The notes under the pieces: model-generated
The model's database searches: none
The model's input: only the letters and a program-made list of their open reading frames with translations
What the model was told of the DNA's origin: nothing
Position numbers and translations under genes: made by a program
Part shown: piece by piece, positions 17,354-30,050 of the stretch
Layout: each line of letters opens with the position of its first letter
How positions within the stretch are numbered: the stretch's first letter is position 1
Assembly: GCF_004116265.1 (NCBI RefSeq)
Contig: NZ_QOUX01000019.1
Span: 1 to 58,987 of the forward strand
Direction: 5' to 3'
Source: Anaerobacillus alkaliphilus
GTDB taxonomy: Bacteria > Bacillota > Bacilli > Bacillales > Anaerobacillaceae
Length of the DNA stretch: 58,987 bases

Positions 17354-20300
17354 TTGACAGGTCAACTAGTTCAGTATGGACGACACCGCCAACGAAGAAG
17401 CTATGCTCGTATTAAAGAGGTACTAGAGTTACCGAATTTAATTGAGATCCAAACAGCTTCTTATCAATGGTTTCTTGATGAGGGACTAAGAGAAATGTTT
17501 CAAGACATCTCTCCGATTCAAGATTTTACAGGAAACTTAATTTTGGAGTTTATTGATTACAGTTTAGGTGAGCCTAAATACTCTGTGGAAGAGTCGAAAG
17601 AACGAGATGTTACTTATGCAGCACCACTACGTGTGAAAGTACGTCTAATTAATAAAGAAACAGGAGAAGTAAAAGAGCAAGAAGTCTTTATGGGTGATTT
17701 CCCGTTAATGACTGAAACAGGTACGTTCGTTATTAATGGTGCAGAACGTGTAATCGTTTCCCAGCTTGTTCGTTCTCCAAGTGTTTATTATAGTAAGAAA
17801 ATCGATAAAAACGGAAAAAAAGGTTTTACAGCAACTGTGATTCCAAACCGTGGTGCATGGTTAGAACTTGAAACAGACGCTAAGGATGTCGTTTACGTTC
17901 GTATTGATCGTACTCGTAAAATTCCAGTAACAGTTCTATTACGTGCTTTAGGTTTTGGATCTGATCAAGAGATCATTGATCTACTAGGTGAAGATGAGTA
18001 CTTAAGAAACTCATTAGATAAAGATAACACCGATAGTACGGAAAAGGCTCTATTAGAAATCTATGAGCGTCTTCGTCCAGGTGAGCCACCTACAGTAGAA
18101 AATGCAAAAAGTTTATTAGAATCACGCTTTTTTGATCCGAAACGTTACGATCTAGCTAATGTAGGTCGTTATAAAATTAATAAAAAGCTACACATTAAAA
18201 ACCGTCTCTTTAACCAACGCTTAGCTGAAACGTTAATTGATCCTGAAACAGGAGAAGTTTTAGCTGAGGAAGGCGTAATTATTGATCGTCGTCTACTTGA
18301 CCGCCTAATTCCTTACTTAGAAAATAATGTAGGGTTTAGAAACGTTTCATTACGTGGTGGTGTGATTGACGAGGTAGAAGTACCTTTACAATCTATTAAG
18401 GTATTTGCGCCAAACAACCAAGAAGAGAATATGCCAATTAACGTTATTGGTAATGGTAATGTAGAGCAAACCATAAAAAATATTACACCTGCTGACATTA
18501 TTGCTTCTATTAATTACTTCTTTAACCTATTACATGGTATTGGTGATACAGATGATATTGACCATTTAGGAAACCGCCGTTTACGTTCAGTTGGTGAGCT
18601 ATTACAAAACCAATTTAGAATCGGACTTTCAAGAATGGAACGTGTTGTTCGTGAACGTATGTCAATTCAAGATGCGAACATGATTACACCACAAGCGCTT
18701 ATTAATATCCGTCCTGTTATTGCATCAATTAAAGAGTTCTTTGGAAGCTCTCAGTTATCACAATTTATGGATCAAACAAATCCATTAGCAGAGTTAACAC
18801 ATAAACGTCGTCTATCAGCATTAGGTCCGGGTGGTTTGACGCGTGAGCGTGCAGGGTTTGAAGTACGTGACGTTCACTACTCTCACTACGGGCGTATGTG
18901 TCCGATTGAAACGCCAGAGGGGCCAAACATCGGATTAATTAACTCACTTTCTTCTTACGCAAAAGTAAATCAATTTGGTTTCATGGAGACACCATATCGT
19001 CGTGTTGACCCAGAAACAGGTAAAGTTACTAGAAAAATTGACTACTTAACAGCCGATGAAGAGGATAACTATGTAGTTGCACAGGCAAATGCCCTATTAG
19101 ACGAAGATGGTTCATTTATTGATGAAAATATCATCGCTCGTTTCCGTGGGGAGAACACCATCGTTAAACGCGAACGTGTAGACTACATGGATGTATCACC
19201 TAAACAGGTAGTATCTGCGGCGACTGCGTGTATCCCGTTCTTAGAAAACGATGACTCTAACCGTGCGTTAATGGGAGCGAACATGCAACGTCAGGCAGTG
19301 CCTTTACTACAGCCACAGTCTCCATTAGTTGGAACTGGTATGGAACACATGTCTGCAAGAGACTCAGGTGCTGCGGTTGTTGCTAAGTATAGAGGAATTG
19401 TTGAGCGTGTTACTGCAAAAGAAATCCAAGTTCGTCGTCTTTTAGATGTTGAAGGAAATGAAGTAAGAGGCGATTTGGATCGCTATAATTTATTGAAATT
19501 TGTTCGTTCTAACCAAGGAACTTGTTATAACCAACGCCCAATTGTAAAAGAAGGCGATGTTGTTACAAAAGGTGAAATCCTTGCGGACGGTCCATCAATG
19601 GAGCAAGGAGAACTTGCTTTAGGTCGTAACGTTATGGTAGGGTTCATGACTTGGGAAGGGTTTAACTACGAGGATGCGATCATTCTTAGTGAGCGTCTTG
19701 TAAAAGATGATGTATATACTTCTATTCATATTGAAGAGTACGAGTCTGAAGCTCGTGATACAAAGTTAGGACCTGAAGAAATTACGAGAGATATTCCAAA
19801 CGTTGGTGAGGATGCGTTACGTAACCTTGATGAGCGAGGGATTATCCGTGTTGGTGCAGAAGTAAAAGATGGAGATATTCTTGTTGGAAAAGTAACTCCT
19901 AAAGGAGTAACTGAACTTACGGCTGAAGAACGACTTTTACATGCAATCTTCGGAGAAAAAGCACGTGAAGTACGTGATACGTCACTTAGAGCTCCGCATG
20001 GTGGAGATGGAATTATCCTTGACGTAAAAGTGTTTAATCGTGAAGACGGAGATGAACTTCCGCCGGGAGTAAATCAACTCGTTCGCGTATATATCGTTCA
20101 GAAGCGTAAAATTCATGAAGGCGATAAAATGGCTGGACGTCATGGAAACAAAGGTGTTATCTCAAGAATTATGCCAGAAGAAGATATGCCATACTTACCT
20201 GACGGAACGCCTATCGACATCATGCTTAACCCTCTAGGGGTACCATCGCGAATGAACATCGGACAAGTGCTTGAGCTACATTTAGGAATGGCTGCTAGAA

Positions 20301-20899
20301 AGCTAGGCATTCATGTAGCATCTCCGGTATTTGACGGTGCTCGTGAGGAAGACGTGTGGGGTACACTTGCAGAAGCAGGTATGGCTAGAGACGGAAAAAC
20401 AGTTCTTTATGATGGAAGAACAGGTGAGCCATTTGATAATCGTATTTCAGTAGGGATTATGTATATGATCAAACTTGCTCACATGGTTGATGATAAACTT
20501 CATGCTAGATCTACTGGACCATACTCACTTGTTACCCAGCAGCCACTTGGTGGTAAAGCGCAGTTCGGAGGACAGCGCTTTGGAGAGATGGAAGTATGGG
20601 CACTTGAAGCTTATGGAGCAGCTTACACTCTACAAGAAATTCTTACAGTTAAGTCAGATGACGTTATCGGTCGTGTGAAAACGTATGAAGCAATTGTAAA
20701 AGGTGAGAATGTTCCAGAACCTGGTGTACCTGAGTCATTTAAAGTATTAATTAAAGAACTTCAAAGTTTAGGTATGGATGTTAAGATGTTATCTAGCACC
20801 GAAGAAGAAATCGAAATGCGTGAGCTTGATGATGATGAAGAAGAGCAAAACAATGATAAGCTTAACTTAAATCTTGAAACTACTGAAATAAACGGATAA
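17354..20899 (+). CDS. rpoB: DNA-directed RNA polymerase subunit beta
   Basis: The 1181-aa beta subunit. The rifampicin-pocket region [17 protein letters not shown] followed by [14 protein letters not shown] carries the usual sensitive residues, so no rif-resistance change is seen. The catalytic-region motif GRHGNKGV is near residue 930. TTG 17354 (protein starting [16 protein letters not shown] in coding terms) matches the B. subtilis start and has AAGGGGTG in good position; an in-frame GTG at 17345 lies within that SD. The C-terminus is acidic and slightly shorter than in B. subtilis. Confidence 0.98.
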   Translation: MTGQLVQYGRHRQRRSYARIKEVLELPNLIEIQTASYQWFLDEGLREMFQDISPIQDFTGNLILEFIDYSLGEPKYSVEESKERDVTYAAPLRVKVRLINKETGEVKEQEVFMGDFPLMTETGTFVINGAERVIVSQLVRSPSVYYSKKIDKNGKKGFTATVIPNRGAWLELETDAKDVVYVRIDRTRKIPVTVLLRALGFGSDQEIIDLLGEDEYLRNSLDKDNTDSTEKALLEIYERLRPGEPPTVENAKSLLESRFFDPKRYDLANVGRYKINKKLHIKNRLFNQRLAETLIDPETGEVLAEEGVIIDRRLLDRLIPYLENNVGFRNVSLRGGVIDEVEVPLQSIKVFAPNNQEENMPINVIGNGNVEQTIKNITPADIIASINYFFNLLHGIGDTDDIDHLGNRRLRSVGELLQNQFRIGLSRMERVVRERMSIQDANMITPQALINIRPVIASIKEFFGSSQLSQFMDQTNPLAELTHKRRLSALGPGGLTRERAGFEVRDVHYSHYGRMCPIETPEGPNIGLINSLSSYAKVNQFGFMETPYRRVDPETGKVTRKIDYLTADEEDNYVVAQANALLDEDGSFIDENIIARFRGENTIVKRERVDYMDVSPKQVVSAATACIPFLENDDSNRALMGANMQRQAVPLLQPQSPLVGTGMEHMSARDSGAAVVAKYRGIVERVTAKEIQVRRLLDVEGNEVRGDLDRYNLLKFVRSNQGTCYNQRPIVKEGDVVTKGEILADGPSMEQGELALGRNVMVGFMTWEGFNYEDAIILSERLVKDDVYTSIHIEEYESEARDTKLGPEEITRDIPNVGEDALRNLDERGIIRVGAEVKDGDILVGKVTPKGVTELTAEERLLHAIFGEKAREVRDTSLRAPHGGDGIILDVKVFNREDGDELPPGVNQLVRVYIVQKRKIHEGDKMAGRHGNKGVISRIMPEEDMPYLPDGTPIDIMLNPLGVPSRMNIGQVLELHLGMAARKLGIHVASPVFDGAREEDVWGTLAEAGMARDGKTVLYDGRTGEPFDNRISVGIMYMIKLAHMVDDKLHARSTGPYSLVTQQPLGGKAQFGGQRFGEMEVWALEAYGAAYTLQEILTVKSDDVIGRVKTYEAIVKGENVPEPGVPESFKVLIKELQSLGMDVKMLSSTEEEIEMRELDDDEEEQNNDKLNLNLETTEING

Positions 20900-20936
20900 A
20901 TCGAAGAACCTGAAAGCCGAAAGGGAGGTTGACCCC

Positions 20937-23900
20937 TTGATAGATGTAAACAATTTTGAGTACATGAAGATTGGTCTTGCTTCACCGAACAAAATTCGTT
21001 CTTGGTCTCGTGGTGAGGTCAAGAAGCCAGAAACAATCAACTATCGTACGTTAAAGCCAGAAAAAGACGGTCTTTTTTGTGAGAGAATTTTCGGACCAAC
21101 AAAAGACTGGGAATGTCATTGTGGTAAATATAAACGCGTTCGTTACAAAGGTGTCGTTTGTGACCGTTGTGGTGTTGAAGTAACTAGAGCTAAGGTTCGT
21201 CGTGAGCGAATGGGGCATATTGAGTTAGCTGCCCCTGTCTCTCACATATGGTACTTCAAAGGTATCCCTAGCCGTATGGGGCTTGTCCTAGATATGTCTC
21301 CTCGTTCGCTAGAAGAAGTTATTTACTTTGCTTCTTATGTCGTAACGGATGCTGGAGATACACCTCTTGATACAAAACAACTGCTTTCTGAAAAAGAATA
21401 TCGTACGTATCGTGAAAAGTACGGAAAAGGCTTCACTGCTCAAATGGGTGCAGAGGCAATTAGAAAACTTTTATCAGACATCGACCTTGAAAAAGAAGTT
21501 GATTTATTAAAAGAGGAATTAGTTACAGCCCAAGGCCAACGTCGCACAAGAGCAATTAAGCGTCTTGAAGTATTAGAGGCATTTAGAAATTCAGGGAATG
21601 ATCCTTCATGGATGATCCTAGACGTACTGCCGGTTATTCCGCCTGAACTACGTCCGATGGTTCAATTAGATGGTGGACGCTTTGCTACATCTGACTTAAA
21701 TGATTTATATCGTCGTGTTATTAACAGAAATAACCGTTTAAAGCGCCTTTTAGATTTAGGTGCTCCAAATATTATCGTTCAAAATGAAAAGCGTATGCTA
21801 CAAGAAGCTGTAGATGCTTTAATTGATAATGGTCGTCGCGGGCGTCCTGTTACAGGACCTGGTAACAGACCGTTAAAATCTTTATCACATATGCTTAAAG
21901 GGAAACAAGGTCGTTTCCGTCAAAACTTACTAGGGAAGCGTGTTGACTATTCAGGACGTTCCGTTATCGTAGTAGGTCCACATCTACAAATGTATCAATG
22001 TGGATTACCGAAAGAAATGGCTCTAGAACTTTTCAAACCATTCGTTATGAAAGAACTAGTTGCTAAAGGTATTGCACACAACATTAAGAGTGCAAAGCGA
22101 AAAGTTGAGAGAGTGCAACCAGAGGTTTGGGATGTATTAGAAGAAGTAATTAGAGAGCATCCGGTTCTATTAAACCGTGCCCCTACGCTTCACCGTCTTG
22201 GAATCCAGGCGTTTGAACCAACTCTAGTTGAAGGAAGAGCGATTAAACTTCACCCACTCGTATGTACAGCTTACAACGCTGACTTTGATGGTGACCAAAT
22301 GGCTGTTCACGTTCCGCTTTCTGCCGAAGCACAAGCAGAAGCTAGAATTTTAATGCTAGCAGCACAAAACATTCTTAACCCGAAAGATGGAAAACCAGTA
22401 GTTACACCGTCTCAGGATATGGTATTAGGAAACTATTACTTAACGTTAGAACGTAAAGATGCTGTTGGTGAAGGTGCTATCTTTAAAGATACAAATGAAG
22501 CATTAATTGCTTATCAAAATGGCTATGTTCACTTGCACAGCCGAGTAGCAATTCCGGTCGCTTCTTTAAAGAAAACAACTTTTACTGAAGACCAACAAAA
22601 TCAATTGTTGTTAACGTCAGTTGGAAAATTAATTTTCAATGAAATTTTACCGGAAACATTCCCTTATATAAATGAGCCTTCAATGACAAATCTTCAGGAA
22701 GCTACGCCTGAGAGGTACATTGTGCCGCTTAATTCTAATGTAAAGGAAATCTTCCAAGAAAGAGACGTTGTTACTCCTTTCAAGAAAGGTTTCTTAGGAA
22801 ATGTTATTGCTGAGGTATTTAAGATCTTTAAGATTTCTGAAACATCAAAAATGCTAGATAGAATGAAGGCATTAGGATTTAAATACTCTACAAAAGCAGG
22901 TATCACGGTTGGTGTTGCTGACATTGTTGTATTACCTGAAAAGAAAGAAATTTTAGCAGATGCAGAATTAAAAGTAGATAGAGTTGTAAAACAATTCCGT
23001 CGTGGTTTAATTACAGAGGAAGAACGTTATGATCGTGTTATTTCTATCTGGAGTGCTGCTAAAGACGTTATTCAAGAAAAATTAATGGGTACACTTGATA
23101 AGTTAAACCCAATCTTTATGATGAGTGACTCTGGTGCCCGTGGTAATGCATCGAACTTTACGCAGCTTGCTGGTATGCGTGGACTAATGGCAAACCCATC
23201 TGGTCGTATCATTGAGTTACCGATCAAGTCAAGTTTCCGTGAGGGATTAACAGTACTAGAGTACTTTATCTCTACACATGGTGCGCGTAAAGGTCTTGCC
23301 GATACAGCATTAAAAACTGCTGACTCAGGTTACTTAACTCGCCGTCTCGTTGACGTAGCACAGGATGTTATTGTCCGTGATGATGATTGTGGAACTGATA
23401 GAGGATTAGATATTGCAGCAATTAAAGATGGCACAGAGATTATTGAAAGTCTATATGATCGCTTAGTTGGGCGTTTTATCTTTAAAACTGTGTATCACCC
23501 AGAAACAAAAGAAGTTATTATCGGAAAGAACCAGTTGATTACAGAAGATATAGCTAAAGAAATTGAAGATGCAGGTATCGTAGGCGTTACGATCCGTTCT
23601 GCATTTACATGTGATACTAGACATGGAGTATGTAAAAAATGTTATGGTCGCAACTTAGCTACAGGATCTGATGTTGAAGTTGGTGAGGCAGTTGGTATTA
23701 TCGCCGCTCAATCGATTGGTGAGCCAGGAACACAGCTTACAATGCGTACGTTCCATACAGGTGGGGTTGCCGGAGATGATATCACTCAAGGTTTACCGCG
23801 TATCCAGGAGCTTTTCGAAGCGCGTAATCCGAAAGGTCAAGCAGTTATTTCTGAAATCGATGGTAAGGTTATCGATGTTTCTGATGTACAGGATAAGCGT

Positions 23901-24560
23901 GAAGTAACTGTACAAGGTGAAATCCAGACAAGAAATTATCCAATTCCATACGGGGCTAGAATTAAAGTTACCGTTGGTCAGGAAGTAAGTGCTGGTGAAG
24001 TTCTAACTGAAGGTTCAATTGACCCTAAAGAACTGTTAAAAGTCTCTGGTATTAATGGTGTTCAAGAATACTTGCTACGCGAAGTTCAAAAAGTTTATCG
24101 TATGCAAGGGGTAGAAATTGGTGACAAGCACGTTGAGGTAATGGTGCGTCAGATGCTAAGAAAAGTTAGAGTATTAGACGCTGGAGATACTGAAGTGTTG
24201 CCAGGATCGTTAATTGAAATACCACAATTCATTGATGCGAATAAGAAAGTATTACTTACCGGCGGTCAACCTGCAACAGGTCGTCCAGTATTACTAGGTA
24301 TTACGAAAGCATCTCTTGAAACAGACTCATTCTTATCGGCCGCTTCATTCCAAGAAACAACACGTGTTCTTACGGATGCAGCAATTAAAGGTAAGCGAGA
24401 TGAGCTTCTTGGTCTGAAAGAGAATGTAATTATCGGTAAGCTAGTTCCAGCTGGTACTGGTATGACAAGATACCGTAATATTGATCTAAAGCTTGAAGGC
24501 CAAGAGGAAAAAGAAGTAGAAGCACTTGAGAATGAAAAAGAAATTGTACTTCATGACTAA
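20937..24560 (+). CDS. rpoC: DNA-directed RNA polymerase subunit beta'
   Basis: The 1207-aa beta' subunit carrying the active site. The first zinc ribbon is Cys60, Cys62, Cys75 and Cys78 (CHCGKYKRV...CDRC); the catalytic Mg motif NADFDGDQM is near residue 449; a second zinc cluster includes [11 protein letters not shown] near 885. The start is TTG 20937 after AAGGGAGG, 37 bases past rpoB. It shares the rpoB transcript. Confidence 0.98.
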   Translation: MIDVNNFEYMKIGLASPNKIRSWSRGEVKKPETINYRTLKPEKDGLFCERIFGPTKDWECHCGKYKRVRYKGVVCDRCGVEVTRAKVRRERMGHIELAAPVSHIWYFKGIPSRMGLVLDMSPRSLEEVIYFASYVVTDAGDTPLDTKQLLSEKEYRTYREKYGKGFTAQMGAEAIRKLLSDIDLEKEVDLLKEELVTAQGQRRTRAIKRLEVLEAFRNSGNDPSWMILDVLPVIPPELRPMVQLDGGRFATSDLNDLYRRVINRNNRLKRLLDLGAPNIIVQNEKRMLQEAVDALIDNGRRGRPVTGPGNRPLKSLSHMLKGKQGRFRQNLLGKRVDYSGRSVIVVGPHLQMYQCGLPKEMALELFKPFVMKELVAKGIAHNIKSAKRKVERVQPEVWDVLEEVIREHPVLLNRAPTLHRLGIQAFEPTLVEGRAIKLHPLVCTAYNADFDGDQMAVHVPLSAEAQAEARILMLAAQNILNPKDGKPVVTPSQDMVLGNYYLTLERKDAVGEGAIFKDTNEALIAYQNGYVHLHSRVAIPVASLKKTTFTEDQQNQLLLTSVGKLIFNEILPETFPYINEPSMTNLQEATPERYIVPLNSNVKEIFQERDVVTPFKKGFLGNVIAEVFKIFKISETSKMLDRMKALGFKYSTKAGITVGVADIVVLPEKKEILADAELKVDRVVKQFRRGLITEEERYDRVISIWSAAKDVIQEKLMGTLDKLNPIFMMSDSGARGNASNFTQLAGMRGLMANPSGRIIELPIKSSFREGLTVLEYFISTHGARKGLADTALKTADSGYLTRRLVDVAQDVIVRDDDCGTDRGLDIAAIKDGTEIIESLYDRLVGRFIFKTVYHPETKEVIIGKNQLITEDIAKEIEDAGIVGVTIRSAFTCDTRHGVCKKCYGRNLATGSDVEVGEAVGIIAAQSIGEPGTQLTMRTFHTGGVAGDDITQGLPRIQELFEARNPKGQAVISEIDGKVIDVSDVQDKREVTVQGEIQTRNYPIPYGARIKVTVGQEVSAGEVLTEGSIDPKELLKVSGINGVQEYLLREVQKVYRMQGVEIGDKHVEVMVRQMLRKVRVLDAGDTEVLPGSLIEIPQFIDANKKVLLTGGQPATGRPVLLGITKASLETDSFLSAASFQETTRVLTDAAIKGKRDELLGLKENVIIGKLVPAGTGMTRYRNIDLKLEGQEEKEVEALENEKEIVLHD

Positions 24561-24639
24561 ATAGTGTTGACACTGATGCATAAAGGATGGTATTATATCT
24601 GAGTGCGTTAAAGAACCTGATACTTTGGAGGATAAAATA

Positions 24640-24888
24640 ATGTCTTATGAAAAAGTAGCACAGGCTAAGGAAAAAGTAATTGGCACGAAACAAACACTTA
24701 AAGCTTTAGAGGATGGGATTGTTACAGAGCTATATATTGCAAGTGACGCCGACTACAAAGTAGTTCATAAAGTCCTGGCATTAGCCGAGAAAAAAGACGT
24801 CCCTACCATAAAAGTTCAATCCATGAAAAAGCTTGGAAAAGCTTGTGGAATTGATGTTTCAGCAGCCACTGTAGCGATTATAAAGTAA
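24640..24888 (+). CDS. L7Ae-family K-turn RNA-binding ribosomal protein (YbxF type)
   Basis: An 82-aa protein of the L7Ae/L30e/S12e family, which binds kink-turn RNA. The conserved segment ASDADYKVVHKVLALAEKK and the Cys-Gly-Ile-Asp-Val loop (KACGIDV) near 70 fit B. subtilis YbxF/RplGB. ATG 24640 follows GGAGG by 7 bases; an in-frame codon at 24625 is inside the SD region. It lies between rpoC and rpsL, as in other bacilli. Confidence 0.92.
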   Translation: MSYEKVAQAKEKVIGTKQTLKALEDGIVTELYIASDADYKVVHKVLALAEKKDVPTIKVQSMKKLGKACGIDVSAATVAIIK

Positions 24889-24890
24889 AT

Positions 24891-24927
24891 ACGTTTTTGC
24901 TAGGGGTTTAACCCTTGGCAAAAACGT
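24891..24927 (+). promoter_or_regulatory. strong hairpin between the L7Ae-like gene and rpsL
   Basis: ACGTTTTTGC (24891-24900) pairs perfectly with GCAAAAACGT (24918-24927), and AGGG/CCCT pair inside. It is followed by TACTTTTGG, a poor T-run. It may be a weak terminator, a processing site, or a regulatory structure for the str genes. Confidence 0.55.
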
Positions 24928-24981
24928 TACTTTTGGAGAAAAATGAACCACCTGGCTCAGTGGTCTTTAAAATAGTTTTAG

Positions 24982-25431
<450 letters not shown>

Positions 25432-25475
25432 ATTAAATTAAAATAGATGTTTTAAGATTGAAAGGAGGGGAAATA

Positions 25476-25946
25476 ATGCCTCGTAAAGGACCTGTAGCTC
25501 GTAGAGATGTATTACCTGATCCGCTTTATAATTCAAAGTTAGTAACTCGTCTTATCAACCGTATCATGGTTGACGGTAAAAGAGGAGTAGCGCAAACTAT
25601 TTTATATAGAGCGTTTGACCTAGTTCAAGAACGTACTGGAAATGATCCAATGGAAGTTTTTGAACAAGCTATTAAAAACATCATGCCAGTTCTTGAAGTT
25701 AAAGCTCGCCGTGTTGGTGGTGCTAACTATCAAGTGCCGATCGAAGTTAAACCTGAGCGTCGTACGACGTTAGGACTTCGTTGGTTAGTTAACTACTCTC
25801 GTCTTCGTGGAGAAAAAACGATGGAAGAGCGTTTAGCTAACGAAATCATGGATGCTGCTAACAACACTGGAGCATCTGTTAAGAAGCGTGAAGACACGCA
25901 CAAAATGGCAGAAGCGAACAAAGCATTCGCTCACTACCGTTGGTAG
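25476..25946 (+). CDS. rpsG: 30S ribosomal protein S7
   Basis: Primary binding protein of the 16S rRNA 3' domain. The 156-aa protein starts [15 protein letters not shown] and has the usual length. ATG 25476 follows AAAGGAGGGG; the longer frame from 25458 would include the SD. It lies between rpsL and fusA; in E. coli S7 represses this operon. Confidence 0.97.
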   Translation: MPRKGPVARRDVLPDPLYNSKLVTRLINRIMVDGKRGVAQTILYRAFDLVQERTGNDPMEVFEQAIKNIMPVLEVKARRVGGANYQVPIEVKPERRTTLGLRWLVNYSRLRGEKTMEERLANEIMDAANNTGASVKKREDTHKMAEANKAFAHYRW

Positions 25947-25991
25947 AATTAAAAGCAATTTTTATATATTTATAGCTAGAAAAGTCGGACG

Positions 25992-26016
25992 GACGTTCAA
26001 CCCTAAGTTGAACGTC
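25992..26016 (+). promoter_or_regulatory. perfect hairpin between rpsG and fusA
   Basis: GACGTTCAAC (25992-26001) and GTTGAACGTC (26007-26016) form a perfect 10-bp stem with a 5-base loop. No T-run follows, so it is not an ordinary terminator. Confidence 0.6.
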
Positions 26017-26083
26017 TATCGTCAGGCTTGTTAAGCTATATACAACCCAAATTTTTTCAACATTAGGAAGGAGAAAGAAACCT

Positions 26084-28162
26084 ATGGCAAGAGAGTTCTC
26101 CTTAGAAAAGACACGTAATATCGGTATCATGGCTCACATCGATGCTGGTAAAACAACATGTACTGAACGTATTCTTTTCTATACAGGCCGTATCCATAAA
26201 ATTGGTGAAACTCATGAAGGAGCTTCACAAATGGACTGGATGGAGCAAGAGCAAGAGCGTGGTATTACAATCACATCTGCTGCTACAACTGCTCAGTGGA
26301 AAGGTCACCGTATCAACATCATCGATACACCAGGACACGTAGACTTCACAGTTGAAGTTGAACGTTCTTTACGTGTACTTGATGGCGCTGTTGCGGTACT
26401 AGATGCACAATCAGGAGTAGAACCACAAACAGAAACAGTTTGGCGTCAAGCAACTACATATGGTGTACCTCGTGTAGTTTTCGTAAATAAAATGGATAAG
26501 ATCGGTGCTGATTTCCTATACTCAGTAGGAACATTACATGATCGTCTTGGTGCTAATGCACACCCAATCCAATTACCAATCGGTGCTGAAGATCAATTCA
26601 CTGGAATTATCGACCTTGTAGAAAACGTTGCATACTTCTACGAAGATGATCTAGGAACACGTACAGACGCTAAAGAAATTCCTGAAGAATATAAGGAATT
26701 AGCTGAAGAGTGGCGTACAAAGTTAATTGAAGGTGCTGCAGAATTAGAAGAAGAATTAATGATGAAGTACTTAGATGGTGAAGAAATCACGAAAGAAGAG
26801 CTTAAAGCGGCTATCCGTAAAGGCACAACTAACGTTGAATTCTATCCAGTAGTTTGTGGATCTGCATTTAAGAACAAAGGTGTTCAGTTATTACTAGACG
26901 CTGTTCTTGAATACTTACCTGCTCCAACAGACGTTCCATCAATCAAAGGTATTTTACCTGATTCTGAAGAAGAAGTAACTCGTGAGTCAAGTGACGATGC
27001 ACCATTCTCTGCACTTGCATTCAAAGTTATGACTGACCCTTATGTTGGGAAACTTACATTCTTCCGTGTTTACTCTGGTACAGTTAACTCAGGTTCTTAT
27101 GTACTTAACTCTACTAAAGGTAAGCGTGAAAGAATTGGACGTATCCTACAAATGCATGCAAACTCACGTGAGGAAATCTCAATGGTTTACGCAGGTGACA
27201 TCGCAGCAGCAGTAGGTCTTAAAGATACAACTACTGGTGACACATTATGTGACGAGAAAAACGCTGTTATCTTAGAATCAATGCAATTCCCAGAGCCAGT
27301 TATCTCATTATCTGTTGAGCCTAAATCTAAGGCTGACCAAGATAAAATGGGTATGGCACTGTCGAAGCTTGCTGAAGAAGATCCAACGTTCAAAACTCAC
27401 ACTGATGAAGAAACTGGTCAAACGATCATCGCTGGTATGGGTGAGCTTCACTTAGATATCATCGTTGACCGTATGCGTCGTGAATTTAAAGTTGAAGCTA
27501 ACGTAGGTGCTCCACAGGTAGCTTACCGTGAAACAATCCGTAAATCGGCTAAAGTTGAAGGTAAGTTCGTACGTCAGTCTGGTGGTCGTGGACAATACGG
27601 TCACGTTTGGATTGAATTCTCACCACTTGAAGAAGGAGAAGGCTTTGTCTTCGAAAACAAGATCGTTGGTGGGGTTGTACCTCGTGAATACGTACCTGCT
27701 GTTGAAGCTGGTATTAAAGAATCTATGCAAAACGGTATGCTTGCAGGTTACCCATTATTAGACCTTAAAGCTACTATCTTTGATGGATCTTACCATGACG
27801 TTGACTCTAACGAAATGGCGTTCAAAATTGCTGGATCTATGGCACTTAAGAACGCAAAAGCTCATTGTAATCCAGCTATCCTTGAGCCAATGATGAGAGT
27901 TGAAGTTGTTGTTCCTGAAGAGTACATGGGAGACATCATGGGAGATGTAACAAGCCGTCGTGGACGTGTAGAAGGTATGGAAGCACGTGGAAATGCGCAA
28001 GTAGTTCGTGCAATGGTTCCACTTTCTGAAATGTTCGGTTACGCAACATCTTTACGCTCTCGTACACAAGGACGCGGAACATACTCAATGCACTTCGATC
28101 ATTATGAAGAAGTACCGAAGAGTATCTCTGAAGAAATCATTAAGAAGCAAACAGGACAATAA
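26084..28162 (+). CDS. fusA: elongation factor G
   Basis: Translational GTPase that moves tRNA and mRNA after peptide transfer and helps recycle ribosomes. The 692-aa protein has G1 AHIDAGKTT at 17-25, the effector segment [19 protein letters not shown] and NKMDKIGAD, followed by domains II to V. GGAAGGAGA precedes ATG 26084. Codon use is strongly biased, as expected. Confidence 0.98.
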   Translation: MAREFSLEKTRNIGIMAHIDAGKTTCTERILFYTGRIHKIGETHEGASQMDWMEQEQERGITITSAATTAQWKGHRINIIDTPGHVDFTVEVERSLRVLDGAVAVLDAQSGVEPQTETVWRQATTYGVPRVVFVNKMDKIGADFLYSVGTLHDRLGANAHPIQLPIGAEDQFTGIIDLVENVAYFYEDDLGTRTDAKEIPEEYKELAEEWRTKLIEGAAELEEELMMKYLDGEEITKEELKAAIRKGTTNVEFYPVVCGSAFKNKGVQLLLDAVLEYLPAPTDVPSIKGILPDSEEEVTRESSDDAPFSALAFKVMTDPYVGKLTFFRVYSGTVNSGSYVLNSTKGKRERIGRILQMHANSREEISMVYAGDIAAAVGLKDTTTGDTLCDEKNAVILESMQFPEPVISLSVEPKSKADQDKMGMALSKLAEEDPTFKTHTDEETGQTIIAGMGELHLDIIVDRMRREFKVEANVGAPQVAYRETIRKSAKVEGKFVRQSGGRGQYGHVWIEFSPLEEGEGFVFENKIVGGVVPREYVPAVEAGIKESMQNGMLAGYPLLDLKATIFDGSYHDVDSNEMAFKIAGSMALKNAKAHCNPAILEPMMRVEVVVPEEYMGDIMGDVTSRRGRVEGMEARGNAQVVRAMVPLSEMFGYATSLRSRTQGRGTYSMHFDHYEEVPKSISEEIIKKQTGQ

Positions 28163-28206
28163 TTTTCCAAGATTATTGTATCTGAGTTTAAAATGTTGTA
28201 ATCTAA

Positions 28207-28232
28207 GAAAGGTGGTTTAAGGATCGCCTTTC
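28207..28232 (+). promoter_or_regulatory. hairpin between fusA and tuf
   Basis: GAAAGGTGGT (28207-28216) pairs with ATCGCCTTTC (28223-28232), 10 bp with two G-U pairs and a 6-base loop. An A-run rather than a T-run follows. Confidence 0.4.
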
Positions 28233-28281
28233 CTAAAAAAATTATAAATTAATTTCCAATTATTTAAGGAGGCTTTTCAAA

Positions 28282-29472
28282 ATGGGTAAAGAAAAATTTG
28301 ACCGTTCGAAAACGCATGCTAACGTTGGTACAATCGGACACGTTGACCATGGTAAAACTACATTAACTGCTGCAATCTCTACAGTACTTCACAAGAAGTC
28401 TGGTAAAGGTACAGCTATGGCTTATGATCAAATCGATGGTGCTCCAGAAGAGCGTGAGCGTGGTATCACAATCTCAACTGCACACGTTGAGTACGAAACT
28501 GATGCTCGTCACTATGCACACGTTGACTGCCCAGGACATGCTGACTATGTTAAAAACATGATCACTGGTGCTGCTCAAATGGACGGCGGAATTTTAGTAG
28601 TATCTGCTGCTGACGGCCCAATGCCACAAACTCGTGAACACATTCTTTTATCTCGTCAAGTAGGTGTACCATACCTTGTTGTATTCATGAACAAGTGTGA
28701 CATGGTAGACGACGAAGAATTATTAGAATTAGTTGAAATGGAAATCCGTGATCTTCTTAGTGAATACGACTTCCCAGGAGACGACATTCCTGTAATCAAA
28801 GGTTCTGCTCTTAAAGCTCTTGAAGGAGACGCTGAGTGGGAAGCTAAAATCTTCGAACTTATGGATGCTGTAGATTCTTATATTCCAACACCACCTCGTC
28901 AAACTGACAAGCCTTTCATGATGCCAGTTGAGGATGTATTCTCAATTACTGGACGTGGAACAGTTGCTACTGGACGCGTTGAGCGTGGAGTAGTTAAAGT
29001 TGGGGATGTAGTAGAAATCCTTGGTTTAACTGAAGAGCCAAAATCAACAACTGTAACTGGTGTTGAAATGTTCCGTAAGCTTCTTGACTATGCTGAAGCT
29101 GGAGACAACATTGGTGCTTTACTTCGTGGTGTATCTCGTGATGACATCCAACGTGGACAAATCCTTGCTAAGCCAGGAACTGTAAAAGCTCACACTAAGT
29201 TCAAATCAGAAGTTTACGTTCTTTCAAAAGAAGAGGGTGGACGTCACACTCCATTCTTCTCTAACTACCGTCCACAGTTCTACTTCCGTACAACTGACGT
29301 AACTGGAATCATCCAACTTCCAGAAGGCGTTGAGATGGTAATGCCTGGTGACAACATCGAAATGACTGTTGAACTAATCGCTCCAATCGGTATCGAAGAA
29401 GGAACTAAGTTCTCTATTCGTGAAGGTGGCCGTACTGTAGGCGCTGGAGTAGTAGCAACAATCATGGAGTAA
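28282..29472 (+). CDS. tuf: elongation factor Tu
   Basis: GTPase that delivers aminoacyl-tRNA to the ribosome. The 396-aa protein has GHVDHGKT at 19-26, the switch motif [13 protein letters not shown] and NKCDMVDD, and the C-terminal barrels. AAGGAGG precedes ATG 28282. In most bacilli the S10 cluster follows directly; here a terminator, a repeat array and an inverted gene come next. Confidence 0.98.
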   Translation: MGKEKFDRSKTHANVGTIGHVDHGKTTLTAAISTVLHKKSGKGTAMAYDQIDGAPEERERGITISTAHVEYETDARHYAHVDCPGHADYVKNMITGAAQMDGGILVVSAADGPMPQTREHILLSRQVGVPYLVVFMNKCDMVDDEELLELVEMEIRDLLSEYDFPGDDIPVIKGSALKALEGDAEWEAKIFELMDAVDSYIPTPPRQTDKPFMMPVEDVFSITGRGTVATGRVERGVVKVGDVVEILGLTEEPKSTTVTGVEMFRKLLDYAEAGDNIGALLRGVSRDDIQRGQILAKPGTVKAHTKFKSEVYVLSKEEGGRHTPFFSNYRPQFYFRTTDVTGIIQLPEGVEMVMPGDNIEMTVELIAPIGIEEGTKFSIREGGRTVGAGVVATIME

Positions 29473-29487
29473 TCTCCATAAATATAA

Positions 29488-29515
29488 GGTAGCTCCTACG
29501 GGGGCTACCTTTTTA
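29488..29515 (+). terminator. rho-independent terminator after tuf
   Basis: AGGTAGCTCC (29488-29497) pairs with GGGGCTACCT (29501-29510) with one G-U pair. The loop is TACG closed by C-G, a stable UNCG-type tetraloop, followed by a T-run. Confidence 0.92.
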
Positions 29516-29589
29516 ATTAGGATTAATTGGATTGAGTTTTGAGTAGTTGGGGCTAGAGTTTAAAGTATTTTTAAGATGAATATGTGCGA

Positions 29590-30026
29590 ACCGACGACAG
29601 ATCTGTAAGCAACTGTAAAAAGCGTAATCGATTCGAGTTGAACCGATGAAGGATCTGTAAGCAACTGTAAAAAGCGTGATCGATTCGAGTTGAACCGATG
29701 AAGGATCTGTAAGCAACTGTAAAAAGCGTAATCGATTCGAGTTGAACCGATGAAGGATCTGTAAGCAACTGTAAAAAGCGTAATCGATTCGAGTTGAACC
29801 GATGAAGGATCTGTAAGCAACTGTAAAAAGCGTGATCGATTCGAGTTGAACCGATGAAGGATCTGTAAGCAACTGTAAAAAGCGTAATCGATTCGAGTTG
29901 AACCGACGAAGGATCTGTAAGTAACTGTAAAATTCGTTATCGTTTCGGCCTAAATCGACGACAAATCTGTTAGTAATTGTAAAACCCTTAATCGATTCGG
30001 TGCTATCCGCCAACACAACTGTAAAA
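29590..30026. repeat. tandem array of a 52-bp repeat, about eight copies
   Basis: The motif ATCTGTAAGCAACTG recurs at an exact 52-base step (CTGTAA at 29603, 29655, 29707, 29759, 29811, 29863, 29915 and 29967, with a worn ninth copy near 30019). Central copies are almost identical and differ mainly at one base (GCGTAATCG or GCGTGATCG, in the order A, G, A, A, G, A). The end copies are degraded. Each junction has an imperfect palindrome (ATCGATTCGA with TGAACCGAT). There are no variable spacers. The rest of the tuf-NERD gap (29516-29589 and 30027-30050) shows nothing recognisable. Confidence 0.92.
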
Positions 30027-30050
30027 ATAGCACATTATTCTATAAATTAG

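Noticed and set aside
25992-26016. Terminator between rpsG and fusA
   Set aside because: The stem is perfect but there is no T-run, and fusA is expected to be co-transcribed.
29513-30016. Minus-strand reading frame of 167 codons through the 52-bp array
   Set aside because: No SD, poor GTG start, and the same peptide repeats in all phases because of the 52-bp period; best seen as a by-product of the repeat.
29590-30026. CRISPR array
   Set aside because: The whole 52-bp unit is repeated without variable spacers, and no cas genes are near.
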